Below, one piece after another: positions 1 through 8,378 of a stretch of DNA of 64,000 nucleotides. The position numbers and the translations under genes were made by a program. Every line of letters begins with the position of its first letter. Position 1 is the first letter of the stretch. Location: NCBI RefSeq assembly GCF_012030425.1, contig NZ_JAAUVN010000002.1, positions 620,001 to 684,000 on the forward strand, read 5' to 3'. Source of the stretch: Sphingobacterium sp. B16(2022) (GTDB taxonomy: Bacteria; Bacteroidota; Bacteroidia; Sphingobacteriales; Sphingobacteriaceae). The notes below the pieces were generated by a model. The model searched no databases and was not told where the DNA came from. It saw only the letters and a program-made list of their open reading frames with translations.

Positions 1-28
1 TGAACCGATTAAAATCAGTCCTAAACAG

Positions 29-59
29 AAAAGACACATCGTACGACGATGTGTCTTTT
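29..59. terminator. Bidirectional hairpin terminator
   Basis: Perfect 14-bp stem (29-42 with 46-59) around a 3-nt loop. The arms begin with AAAA and end with TTTT, so it can stop transcription in both directions. It lies 32 nt past the stop of the minus-strand acyl-CoA dehydrogenase and may also serve a gene left of the window. Confidence 0.85.
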
Positions 60-91
60 CTATATGCTTTGAAACTGCAAGTCCTAATTCA

Positions 92-1615
92 TTATAATGA
101 TGCGAATTTCATCCAGTCCGCATTTTCTTCATAATCCATTAACGGGTCTGCTGTGTTGTTGCTATGCAACTGACCAGCAAACATCGCCAGGTCCATCTTG
201 ATATGCTGACGTGTTATTTCGGTCATCTTATCGTTAAACCCTGCATTGTTGATCAACAATACATATTGATAACAAACAACGCGTGCGATCATTCTTCCCA
301 AAGTCATCATTTCGCGTTGTTTTGGCTGATCTGGAAGATTGAAATTAAGAATTTCACTGAAGAATGGTGCAGCAAGTTCTGTCCCTTTATATTGTTTTAA
401 GAATGCCAGAAGATTGTTTTCTTTGCTTTTGCGCATCAGTTTGGCAATTGCTTCAGCAATCTGTGTATATAACATTTCATTAGATCCTTCAAAAATCTGA
501 AATGGTCTACTGTCTACAACACCTCTGCCGGCAATATGGTCTAAGCGGTATCCATTTGCTCCTGATAATTGCAAGCATATCTGTGATGCTTCCTGCATCA
601 GATCTGTCACGAATGCTTTTACACTATTGGCATCTACACCATGACTAGATAAGTCATTGCTGATTGAGCTTACTGTGGTGCTGTATGCACACATCGCCGA
701 ACATAGGGTAAAGGCTGCCTGTAAACGTGATAACTGAAATTTAACGGAGTCCATTTCATTAAGGCGGATGCCTGTAACACGTCTTTCATGACAATGTTGC
801 ATCGCTTCATCCAGCATACGCTTGATAAAGCCCATACCCATACCCGGAAACTGCAGTCTGCTACGGTGCAGTGTATCCAGCATTAATTTTATACCGGTAC
901 TTTCTGGAACCAATCGCTGTGCTGCGGGTACTTTGATGTCAATATTATTGATTCCATAAGGAATAGCATATAGACCAAGACTGTTGTAACGTCTTTCAAC
1001 TTCAATTTTTTGTTCTGCGGCTGCGTCTTCCGTTAAAAAGAAATCAATATCACGGGTCAGATCGCCGTTTTCATTTCTTTTACGTGCAGTCACCAACCAG
1101 TAATCGGCTGCTCCTGTAAGACCTTGCCAATGTTTCTGGCCCTGTATGCTGTAATGATCTCCTATCTGCTCATAAGAAGTACGCATATTGAGCGCATCGC
1201 TGCCAAAGTCAGGCTCTGTGATCATCAAGCCACCCATTGCCTGGTTTTCCAAAAACTGTTTGAATACTTTTTCCTGAACGGTGATATTACCATACTTCGC
1301 TAATGGTTCTAGAAAAAGGGCAATGTTGATTCCGAAAATAAGGGACAGCGATAACGATTCGTACGAAGCGGCTGCTAGTACTCCCAGACACTCTTTAACA
1401 TGTACTCCACGACCACCATGGCTTTCTGGAATAGCAACCGCAAGCGGTGTCATGTCCATGATTTTGCTTAAAAAATCAGGCGGTAAATCGCGCGATAGAC
1501 TAAGGTTATTATAGTCATATTCCTGATTAAATAAGCTGGATAATCTTTCCTTAAATGAGGAAATGTAAATATCAAAATCTTGCGTCATGGTTGATTGTTC
1601 TAAAAAGTTAAGCAT
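92..1615 (-). CDS. Acyl-CoA dehydrogenase family protein
   Basis: Flavin enzyme (507 aa) of the acyl-CoA dehydrogenase family, which oxidises acyl-CoA thioesters to enoyl-CoA. The N-terminal helical domain covers about residues 40-128. The FAD-binding middle domain starts with GGLMITEPDFGSD (128-140), the family signature. The C-terminal helical domain ends with FQIFEGSNEM, where Glu376 sits in the place of the catalytic base of medium-chain dehydrogenases. About 130 residues follow the usual family end, so this is a long form; the substrate cannot be read from sequence. A second in-frame ATG nine codons in (1588) is an alternative start. The gene stands alone, 278 nt from its upstream neighbour. 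A possible -7 box (TATTTTTG on minus) lies at 1814-1821. Confidence 0.9.
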   Translation of the reverse strand: MLNFLEQSTMTQDFDIYISSFKERLSSLFNQEYDYNNLSLSRDLPPDFLSKIMDMTPLAVAIPESHGGRGVHVKECLGVLAAASYESLSLSLIFGINIALFLEPLAKYGNITVQEKVFKQFLENQAMGGLMITEPDFGSDALNMRTSYEQIGDHYSIQGQKHWQGLTGAADYWLVTARKRNENGDLTRDIDFFLTEDAAAEQKIEVERRYNSLGLYAIPYGINNIDIKVPAAQRLVPESTGIKLMLDTLHRSRLQFPGMGMGFIKRMLDEAMQHCHERRVTGIRLNEMDSVKFQLSRLQAAFTLCSAMCAYSTTVSSISNDLSSHGVDANSVKAFVTDLMQEASQICLQLSGANGYRLDHIAGRGVVDSRPFQIFEGSNEMLYTQIAEAIAKLMRKSKENNLLAFLKQYKGTELAAPFFSEILNFNLPDQPKQREMMTLGRMIARVVCYQYVLLINNAGFNDKMTEITRQHIKMDLAMFAGQLHSNNTADPLMDYEENADWMKFASL

Positions 1616-1893
1616 CTTAAAATGTAGGATTAAATGATGAACAATAACGAAGGGGCTTATGCAGATACCATTCTTGCTCAGCGTCTCCTAACTTCTCTGA
1701 TGAGAAGTGAGTACTGAAGTAAGGTAACAAAAAACTTGTTATCAAAAAATACATTTTTTTCTGGTTTAACATGAGTTTTATAAAAGTGATTGCATATTCA
1801 CCATCGCTTTGTACAAAAATAAACCTAAAAACGCAATCTCTTTGTTTTATTTAGTATAAAGATTAGGACAAATCGTGCATGTGTGGCACGAAA

Positions 1894-2760
1894 CTACCTT
1901 GCTTTATTTCGATAAGAGGTTGGTGACATGCCTACAATTTTCTTAAAGATGCGTGAGAAATAGGACGGATCGGAGAAATCCAATTCATAACATATGTCGG
2001 CAATGCTTTTGTTGGATTCGAATAGCAGGAGCTGGCTGTGCATAACCAGAACTTCCAGAATAAGTTCCTTTGATGATTTTTTAAAAACAGAGGAGACACA
2101 TCTATTGAGATAATTGGGTGATACGGCTAATTTATCGGCATAGAATCCGATTTCCTTCTGTTTTAGATAATTTTTATGAACAAGTTGCTTAAACATCATC
2201 GCAATCTCCTGACTGCGGTTGAGCATGTTGTTGGTGTTGGAAAGCTTGATGATTTTTAACAGTGCTGATTTAAGCAAGCTTTCAAATAGTTCTTTATACG
2301 GAGATGCCGTATGCAACTCTTTGTAAAGCAATCTAAATAGCTGGTGCAGATCGTGATCATCTGCTGCAGAGAGATTGTGAAGCGGTGATATGGTAAAAAT
2401 ATTTAAAATTTCCTGCTCTCTGAAAATGGAGGTCATGGCTGCATCATTGACCAGAATACAATGTCCTTTGGCTGATTTATCAACCGATCTGATCACCGAT
2501 ATATTACCATAGTTACTCATGAGGATCGCCGGCGCCTGAACCACGTATTCTTTGGGGCCGATCTGGTGTTTAAAATAGCCTTCGGTTATATGAACAAGTA
2601 AATTGTAACCCAGAAAAATAGGTGGTGTCGGAAATTTAATATAGGGCGCAATTTCGCTCAATCGAAATATTTTGACTGACGATTGCATGTATTTTAGATG
2701 TTCCAGACTGCCGGACATAAACCGTTCGACAAATTCGTTCGCATTTACTTGTTTTTCCAT
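1894..2760 (-). CDS. AraC family transcriptional regulator
   Basis: Regulator of 288 aa with an N-terminal ligand-binding half and a C-terminal double helix-turn-helix of AraC type (SIADICYELDFSDPSYFSRI and PTSYR near the end). I start it at the ATG at 2760 (MEKQVNANEF). The reading frame runs open to 2892, but the extra N-terminus has no family character and a Bacteroidota promoter lies inside it (2797-2830), so transcription should begin near 2790. It precedes the acyl-CoA dehydrogenase on the same strand with a 278-nt gap, and may or may not control it. The nitroreductase further upstream is also on minus, so there is no divergent target. The ligand is unknown. Confidence 0.87.
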   Translation of the reverse strand: MEKQVNANEFVERFMSGSLEHLKYMQSSVKIFRLSEIAPYIKFPTPPIFLGYNLLVHITEGYFKHQIGPKEYVVQAPAILMSNYGNISVIRSVDKSAKGHCILVNDAAMTSIFREQEILNIFTISPLHNLSAADDHDLHQLFRLLYKELHTASPYKELFESLLKSALLKIIKLSNTNNMLNRSQEIAMMFKQLVHKNYLKQKEIGFYADKLAVSPNYLNRCVSSVFKKSSKELILEVLVMHSQLLLFESNKSIADICYELDFSDPSYFSRIFKKIVGMSPTSYRNKAR

Positions 2761-2796
2761 TCTTGATCCTAATATAATATTTCTGGTACTTACCGC

Positions 2797-2830
2797 CAAA
2801 GCTAAAAAGATGTTTCTTTTCTGTACCAAA
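2797..2830 (-). promoter_or_regulatory. Promoter of the AraC gene
   Basis: On the minus strand TTTG (2830-2827) and TAGCTTTG (2804-2797) are 22 nt apart, matching the Bacteroidota -33/-7 pattern TTG-N(17-23)-TAnnTTTG. The start of transcription would fall near 2790, about 30 nt before the ATG at 2760. This decides the start codon of the AraC gene. Confidence 0.6.
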
Positions 2831-2949
2831 GTTACGCATTGAAATGATAGCAATTTTATACTAATCTTGTGCCAATAATCACCTTTATACATCTTTCTCC
2901 ATCATATTGAGACCGAGACTGCCTTAGCATGGCAATGTTTCTATACAGA

Positions 2950-2978
2950 AAAGGGCTATGTGTAAAACATAACCCTTT
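2950..2978. terminator. Hairpin terminator after nitroreductase
   Basis: Stem 2950-2961 with 2967-2978, with one mismatch (C2956/A2972), flanked by A- and T-rich sequence. It lies about 60 nt past the stop of the minus-strand nitroreductase gene. Confidence 0.55.
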
Positions 2979-3037
2979 CTTTATTATTAGCCAATAGATT
3001 GCAGGATATGGTATTATTTTACTAATCCTGCTTTTTA

Positions 3038-3670
3038 TTATTTGTAGATAGCAAATTCTTCCATCGGATTTCTTACTTTCTTCATTGGTGCTAACCAATC
3101 TTTTTCAGAATCACGGTAGCCCACGTACATTAATGATACGCTTTTTAAACCTAAGCTTGCTAAGTCAAGTACTTCATCTACGATCTGATTGTTAAAGCCT
3201 TCAGCAGGAGTAGTATCAACACGCAATTCCGCTGCCTGTGCCAATGCCAGCCCTAAACCAATATAAGATTGTTTTGCGGTATGTACAAAATGCTGTTCTT
3301 CAGTCTGAGAAGCGTATAGCTTTTTGATCATATCTGTATAACTATTGAATCGTCCTTCAGGCAATTCACGCTCTTCTGTTGTACGGTTGTAGATGGTATC
3401 GATGCGTTCTTCGGTATACTTGTCCCATGCAGCAAATACCAATAAATGAGAACAGTCGCGCATACACTCTGGATTTAAAGCTCCAGCAACTAATCTTTCG
3501 CGTACTTCTTGACTTTCGACAACGATGATTCTAAAAGGCTGCAATCCTGAAGAAGTGGGCGCTAAGCGTGCCGCTTCTACAATTTTTTCGATGTCTTCTT
3601 TACTTACTTTTTTTGTGGGATCGTATGCTTTTGTAGCATGGCGCCACTGTAAATCTTCAATTAATGCCAT
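3038..3670 (-). CDS. NAD(P)H-dependent nitroreductase family oxidoreductase
   Basis: FMN enzyme of 210 aa in the NfsB/nitroreductase fold, which reduces nitro compounds, quinones or flavins with NAD(P)H. The N-terminal RRHATKAYD-like motif appears as RHATKAYDPTKKVS (10-23). ARLAPTSSGLQPFRIIVV (34-51) is the family FMN-phosphate loop. A glycine-rich segment (SYIGLGLALAQAAELRVD, 145-162) and the C-terminal GYRDSEKDW finish the domain. Length is normal. It follows an OhrR-like MarR gene by 104 nt on the same strand, an arrangement common for oxidant- or electrophile-induced reductases, so control by that repressor is likely but inferred. The physiological substrate is not known. Confidence 0.9.
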   Translation of the reverse strand: MALIEDLQWRHATKAYDPTKKVSKEDIEKIVEAARLAPTSSGLQPFRIIVVESQEVRERLVAGALNPECMRDCSHLLVFAAWDKYTEERIDTIYNRTTEERELPEGRFNSYTDMIKKLYASQTEEQHFVHTAKQSYIGLGLALAQAAELRVDTTPAEGFNNQIVDEVLDLASLGLKSVSLMYVGYRDSEKDWLAPMKKVRNPMEEFAIYK

Positions 3671-3774
3671 TGTTTTAATTTTAATGATATGTTGATAACG
3701 GAGCGTGCAATTTTGATACTAAAAAATTTGTTTTTTTTGGTGTTTTCAATTGTCAGATACTCCTGATATCAAGG

Positions 3775-4212
3775 TTATACTTCTGTTACTATTTTACTTT
3801 TTAATATTTTATTAGCAATGTTGCGCATACTTTCAATCTCTTCAGCACTGATCTCCAGTTCTTCTATTAACTTCTGCGGTATGCACTTGGCCTCTTTTTT
3901 CAGGTCTTTTCCAGCTGTTGTCAGGAAGATTTCGACAACCCGCTCATCAACCGTACTCCGTTTTCGCACGAGCAGATGTTTTTGTTCGAGACGTTTTAGT
4001 AACGGTGTCAGTGTACCGCTATCTAAAAACAGTTTATGACCGATCTGATTGACGGTCTGTTGGTCTTTTTCCCAAAGAACCATCAATACCAGGTACTGTG
4101 GATAGGTCAGTCCGATCTCATCGAGATGAGGGCGGTAGCGCTGAATGATTTCCCGGCTCAGTGCATAGAGGGGAAAACAGAGCTGATTGTCCAACTTTAA
4201 AAGATCTTTCAT
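3775..4212 (-). CDS. MarR family regulator, OhrR-like
   Basis: Winged-helix repressor of 145 aa. The sequence follows the OhrR branch closely: LDNQLCFPLYALSREI at the N-terminus, LTYPQYLVLMVLWE, and LDSGTLTPLLKRLE (63-76) as recognition helix, then the wing with STVDER. Cys12 is at the position of the reactive peroxide-sensing cysteine of OhrR (Cys15 in Bacillus), and Cys110 could act as resolving cysteine as in two-cysteine OhrR proteins. It would bind DNA as a dimer until oxidised by organic hydroperoxide. No ohr gene is present; the next gene on the strand is a nitroreductase, which is the most likely target together with its own gene. Confidence 0.88.
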   Translation of the reverse strand: MKDLLKLDNQLCFPLYALSREIIQRYRPHLDEIGLTYPQYLVLMVLWEKDQQTVNQIGHKLFLDSGTLTPLLKRLEQKHLLVRKRSTVDERVVEIFLTTAGKDLKKEAKCIPQKLIEELEISAEEIESMRNIANKILKSKIVTEV

Positions 4213-4609
4213 GTCAATTTTGTTTGCGGTACAAATATAAATATTATTTGCAATTAAGTTGTGTGCAATTTAAAAAATAGGGCTTTTTAATGTGTTTATT
4301 GACAATGATATGGCATAGATGGGGATAGCAATATTCTTTAAAAAGTTGTCTTGCTATCTTTTTTTAATAATTTTCCTGTTAGACTTGTGTCTTAAGAAAA
4401 TATATAAAATACGGTGTGGTTGAATTAGGTTAGAATTAACTGAAATATGATCTAAATAAATTGTATTTATGATTACTGGTGGTAATTAATCGTTTTTTAA
4501 GTGTGTTGGGGCTTATTTGAAAATTTGCAAAACATTTTAACGGAGGCATTGGTTTAACTGAGAGTAAAAGGATACTGATTACTTACTGTTGGCTTAGATT
4601 AGAGTCTTT
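4213..4609. other. Intergenic region between MarR and porin genes
   Basis: Divergent region of 397 nt, AT-rich, without a credible gene. The left end carries the marR promoter and putative operator (4232-4273). The porin operon promoter should be in the right half; the best box I find is AAAATTTG (4520-4527), one mismatch from TAnnTTTG, with no good -33 partner. Confidence 0.5.
4232..4273 (-). promoter_or_regulatory. Putative marR promoter and operator
   Basis: CAAATATA at 4232-4239 reads TATATTTG on minus, a -7 box. It is the left arm of an inverted repeat CAAATA-N7-TATTTG (4232-4250). Two direct copies of TGCAATT follow (4249-4255 and 4264-4270). Overlap of a palindrome with the -7 box suggests self-repression by the MarR protein. 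The -33 element is not clear. Confidence 0.4.
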
Positions 4610-5863
4610 ATGAATATACCAATTACTACTAAATACCGATTAGCAAAATTAATGTCTTGTTGTTTACTGTTTGTGCAACCCCTTTGTGCGCAACTCATAC
4701 GTTATGAGACAAAGGATTCGCTGAATGGGAAACCTAAAATGACCTCTTTCTTAATCGGCCGTTTGAAATTAAACGGAATCTACGATATCAAGGGTAACCT
4801 GCATGGCAACAGTTCTTTTTTAATCCACGAAAATGATGTTTATGGCCGTGATAGACCGGCATTCTGGGTTGATATGCGCCAGAGTCAAATACGTTTTGCT
4901 TCCACGACGCAGCTGAAGAATGGCAAGGAGATCAGTGCGATGTTGGAAGGTGATTTCGAGGGGGGACCCAACCGGACTTCACTGTTCAGACTGCGCCATG
5001 CCTGGATTAAGTATGATCACTTTACTTTGGGACAGAATTGGTCCACCTTTGGAGATCCGGATCTGTGGCCGGCAAGTTTGCTGGACTGGGATGGTCCTAC
5101 CGGGATGGTTCTGAGTCGCCGCATCCAATTGAATTATAAAAACAAATTTACGGAAAAGGGCGGTGCTGGTTATGAACTTGCGATAGAGCAAATGGAACCC
5201 CGAAGATTGTATGATTATACCATCAATACAGATCGTGGGGTAGATTATGCACCGCGACGTATTCCTGACGTCATCGGTGCATTGCGCTATGACTACGATG
5301 GGGGAAGCTTCTTGAAGGTCGCAGGGGTCTACCGCAATATTGCTTACGATTCGAAAGAAGTATTGACTGGCGATACGGACTACAGGTACAGGACAGCCAA
5401 TGGCTGGGGGCTGACAGGGATGGCCAGTATTTTTTTTAATAAAAAATCAGGATTGGTCAACAACCTGCAGGCACAATGGAATATGGGGCGGGGTATCGCT
5501 GATTATTTTTTGGCTATCGGAGGTTCGGGACTGGATGGCTTCGCTCACGAAGAACAGCCCGGGCTGCTCAATTTATTGGATGTAACTGCGGGATTTATAT
5601 CGTATCAGCGCTTTTGGACACCTAAATTCCATACGATGCTTATGACTTCTTATAATCATTTTTCGGGCGGAGAAAATACGCTAAGTCCTTGGAATAAAAT
5701 GAATAATTATCAGTTCACCTTAAATCTTTCATACAATGTTCTAGAAAATCTGATGCTGGGATTAGAACCGCAGTTCGGTTATAAACAGCTGGAATTTGAT
5801 GAAGGGCTTACAAAAGGGAAAAATGCAATGCGGATGAATTTTGGAATGCTATTTAATTTTTAA
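4610..5863 (+). CDS. DcaP-like trimeric outer-membrane porin
   Basis: Outer-membrane beta-barrel of 417 aa with a signal peptide cleaved near LCAQ (28). The sequence matches the DcaP family: a short N-terminal region, then GRLKLNGIYDI, FWVDMRQSQIRF, and alternating amphipathic strands with an aromatic C-terminal residue (FGMLFNF). DcaP of Acinetobacter passes dicarboxylic acids, and here the gene is followed by asparaginase, aspartase and a C4-dicarboxylate carrier, so uptake of asparagine, aspartate or C4 acids is the likely job. The stop is 19 nt before the asparaginase start, so they are probably one transcript. The start has no alternatives nearby and is followed by a good signal peptide. 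Confidence 0.85.
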   Translation: MNIPITTKYRLAKLMSCCLLFVQPLCAQLIRYETKDSLNGKPKMTSFLIGRLKLNGIYDIKGNLHGNSSFLIHENDVYGRDRPAFWVDMRQSQIRFASTTQLKNGKEISAMLEGDFEGGPNRTSLFRLRHAWIKYDHFTLGQNWSTFGDPDLWPASLLDWDGPTGMVLSRRIQLNYKNKFTEKGGAGYELAIEQMEPRRLYDYTINTDRGVDYAPRRIPDVIGALRYDYDGGSFLKVAGVYRNIAYDSKEVLTGDTDYRYRTANGWGLTGMASIFFNKKSGLVNNLQAQWNMGRGIADYFLAIGGSGLDGFAHEEQPGLLNLLDVTAGFISYQRFWTPKFHTMLMTSYNHFSGGENTLSPWNKMNNYQFTLNLSYNVLENLMLGLEPQFGYKQLEFDEGLTKGKNAMRMNFGMLFNF

Positions 5864-5882
5864 CCAATCAAATTATAATACA

Positions 5883-6929
5883 ATGAAAAGACTATTGATA
5901 TCTCTAACCCTGCTGCTGTTTCTGCAGTTGGCCTATGGACAAAAGCCTAAGATCATCATATTGGCCACGGGTGGAACCATAGCTGGACAGGGGGCTTCGG
6001 CAAATCGTGCAGGGTATACTGCAGGAAAGATTCCGGTATCTGATTTGATCGGGAGTATTCCATCGATCAACGAAATCGCGGAGGTGAGCGGTGAACAGAT
6101 TTCTTCTGTTGGCAGCCAGGATATGAGTTTGGATATCTGGAAAAAGTTAGCGGTTCGCATTAATGAGATTTTCAGTAAAAAGGAAGCTGACGGAATTGTG
6201 ATTACACACGGTACCGATACGCAGGAGGAAACGGCTTATTTTCTGGATCTGGTGGTGGCTTACGATAGTCCTGTTGTCTTGACCGGTGCCATGCGTGCCT
6301 CTACCGCTATCAGTGCTGATGGCCCTAAGAATTTATTTGATGCCATAACCTTGGCGGCTGATGTGAAAAGCAAGGGCAGAGGTGTGCTGGTATCTTTTAA
6401 TGAATCCATTTTTAGTTCAAGGGATGTGACCAAATTGAGTACGACGAAAGTCAATGCATTTGGTTCACCTAATAGTGGTGCAATCGGTCAGGTTTTTGAC
6501 GGAAAAGTAGAATTCTACAAATCTTCAGACCGTCAGGTGAAACCTTTGGCTCCTTTTAAAATAGATGCTAATACGGTCTTTCCAAAGGTTGAAATTGCAT
6601 ACATGTATGCCGATGCTTCACCAGCTTACCTCAACCTGCTGGTAAAAGAAAAGGCCGCGGGTATTGTAATCGCGGGGGTAGGGAATGGGAATTTTTCGAA
6701 AGCTTTTACTGAACAGGTCAAACAGGCTGTAAAAACAGGCATCATGGTGTGTCGTGGAAGCAGATGTGTATCGGGTCGGGTCGTCGAAGATGGAGAAGTG
6801 AATGATGATGAATTAGGAACGTTGGTATCCGATGATCTAAATCCACAGAAAGCCCGGATACTGCTGATGCTGGGCTTGTTAAATACACATGATAAAGAAA
6901 CATTGCAAGGTTATTTCTTGCGTTATTAA
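5883..6929 (+). CDS. ansB: Type II L-asparaginase, exported
   Basis: Hydrolyses L-asparagine to L-aspartate and ammonia. The protein (348 aa) begins with a signal peptide ending near AYGQ (20), so it works in the periplasm. Active-site signature 1 is ILATGGTIAG with Thr32, and signature 2 is GIVITHGTDTQEETAYFL with Thr111 and Asp112. The C-terminal GSRCVSGRV segment fits the family. The frame is open from 5841, inside the porin gene, but the ATG at 5883 starts the signal peptide and is preferred. It is second in the asparagine operon and supplies aspartate to the aspartase encoded 39 nt downstream. Confidence 0.95.
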   Translation: MKRLLISLTLLLFLQLAYGQKPKIIILATGGTIAGQGASANRAGYTAGKIPVSDLIGSIPSINEIAEVSGEQISSVGSQDMSLDIWKKLAVRINEIFSKKEADGIVITHGTDTQEETAYFLDLVVAYDSPVVLTGAMRASTAISADGPKNLFDAITLAADVKSKGRGVLVSFNESIFSSRDVTKLSTTKVNAFGSPNSGAIGQVFDGKVEFYKSSDRQVKPLAPFKIDANTVFPKVEIAYMYADASPAYLNLLVKEKAAGIVIAGVGNGNFSKAFTEQVKQAVKTGIMVCRGSRCVSGRVVEDGEVNDDELGTLVSDDLNPQKARILLMLGLLNTHDKETLQGYFLRY

Positions 6930-6968
6930 TAGCATTATAAACGATTATCATTTTAAATAATTAAGATT

Positions 6969-8378
6969 ATGACATCTTCTCGAATTGAACACGATTTTTT
7001 AGGTGAAAAAGAAATTAGCAACGACTGCTATTACGGTGTACAGACGTTACGCGCAAAGGAAAATTTTGATATTACTGGAATTCCGATCGGTAGTGAGCCT
7101 CTTTTTATAAAGGCATTTGGTTTTGTGAAAAAAGCGGCGGCATTGGCGAATAGGGATCTGGGTATTCTGGATGCAAAGAAAGCCGAAGCGATCGCGTATG
7201 CTTGCGACCGTTTGATCGCGGGTGAGTTTACGGATCAGTTTATCAGCGATCTGATTCAGGGCGGTGCTGGTACTTCTTGTAACATGAATGCCAATGAAGT
7301 GATTGCCAACCTGGGACTTGAATATCTGGGGCACCAAAAAGGAGAATATAAATATTTGCACCCGAATAACGATGTTAACTTGTCGCAGAGTACAAACGAT
7401 GCTTATCCTTCTGCTTTTCGAATTGCAGTTTATCTTAAAATTGGGGCTTTCTCCCACGCTTTGGAGGATCTGCAAGGCGCATTTTTTAATAAAGGGAAGG
7501 AATTTGACGGCATTTTAAAAATGGGGCGTACGCAGTTGCAGGACGCAGTGCCAATGACTTTGGGACAGGAGTTTAATGCTTTTGCAACCACGCTGGGCGA
7601 AGATGTGCTGCGTATTCGGGAGGCTTCGCAGTTAATTACAGAGGTGAACATGGGAGCTACAGCAATCGGTACCGGCGTGAATGCGCCTGAGGGATATGCA
7701 CAGTTATGTGTAAAATACCTAGCCGAAATAAGCCAGGTTCCCGTTACGCTTGCCGCCGATCTGATCGAGGCGACTTACGATACTGGAGCTTTGGTCCAGC
7801 TGAGCGGAACGCTGAAGCGTAATGCAATAAAATTGAGTAAGATCTGTAATGATCTTCGTCTGTTGAGCAGCGGCCCTCGTTGCGGTCTTAATGAAATAAA
7901 TTTACCGGCTATGCAACCGGGTTCTTCGATCATGCCTGGAAAGGTCAATCCGGTTATTCCAGAAGTGGTCAACCAAACTTGTTTTTATGTTATCGGGGCC
8001 GATCTTACGATTACGATGGCGGCAGAAGCTGGTCAGTTGCAACTGAATGTAATGGAACCTGTCATTGGCATGGCTTTGTTTACTTCCTTGCAGTACCTGA
8101 CCAAAGCTTGTGGTACCTTGAAAGATAAATGTATCGTCGGTATTACCGCAAATGTTGAACATAGTAAAAATCTGGTGATGCAGAGCATCGGGATCGTAAC
8201 ACAATTGAATCCGATCTTAGGATATGAAGAATCTGCCTCTATAGCAAAAGAAGCTTTAAAAACGGGTAAATCTATTCACGAAATTGTGGTCATGGAGCGT
8301 AAGTTGATTACGCAGGCGAAGTGGGATGAGATTTATTCGATCGAAAATTTGATTCATCCTAAATTTATATCGAAATGA
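6969..8378 (+). CDS. aspA: Aspartate ammonia-lyase (aspartase)
   Basis: Cytosolic enzyme of the fumarase/aspartase superfamily that splits L-aspartate into fumarate and ammonia. All three conserved regions are present: GTSCNMNANEV (101-111), the SQSTND substrate loop (139-144), and the superfamily signature GSSIMPGKVN (318-327), which carries the catalytic serine and the mobile loop. Length (469 aa) is normal. GSSIMPGKVN alone is shared with fumarase C; I favour aspartase because of the asparaginase upstream and the Dcu carrier downstream, and because the N-terminus EKEISNDCYYGVQTLRA is of aspartase type. The stop overlaps the start of the carrier gene by 4 nt (ATGA), showing tight coupling. 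Confidence 0.95.
   Translation: MTSSRIEHDFLGEKEISNDCYYGVQTLRAKENFDITGIPIGSEPLFIKAFGFVKKAAALANRDLGILDAKKAEAIAYACDRLIAGEFTDQFISDLIQGGAGTSCNMNANEVIANLGLEYLGHQKGEYKYLHPNNDVNLSQSTNDAYPSAFRIAVYLKIGAFSHALEDLQGAFFNKGKEFDGILKMGRTQLQDAVPMTLGQEFNAFATTLGEDVLRIREASQLITEVNMGATAIGTGVNAPEGYAQLCVKYLAEISQVPVTLAADLIEATYDTGALVQLSGTLKRNAIKLSKICNDLRLLSSGPRCGLNEINLPAMQPGSSIMPGKVNPVIPEVVNQTCFYVIGADLTITMAAEAGQLQLNVMEPVIGMALFTSLQYLTKACGTLKDKCIVGITANVEHSKNLVMQSIGIVTQLNPILGYEESASIAKEALKTGKSIHEIVVMERKLITQAKWDEIYSIENLIHPKFISK

Noticed and set aside
2761..2892. N-terminal extension of the AraC gene
   Set aside because: A promoter lies inside it and the extra residues do not fit the family; the ATG at 2760 is preferred.
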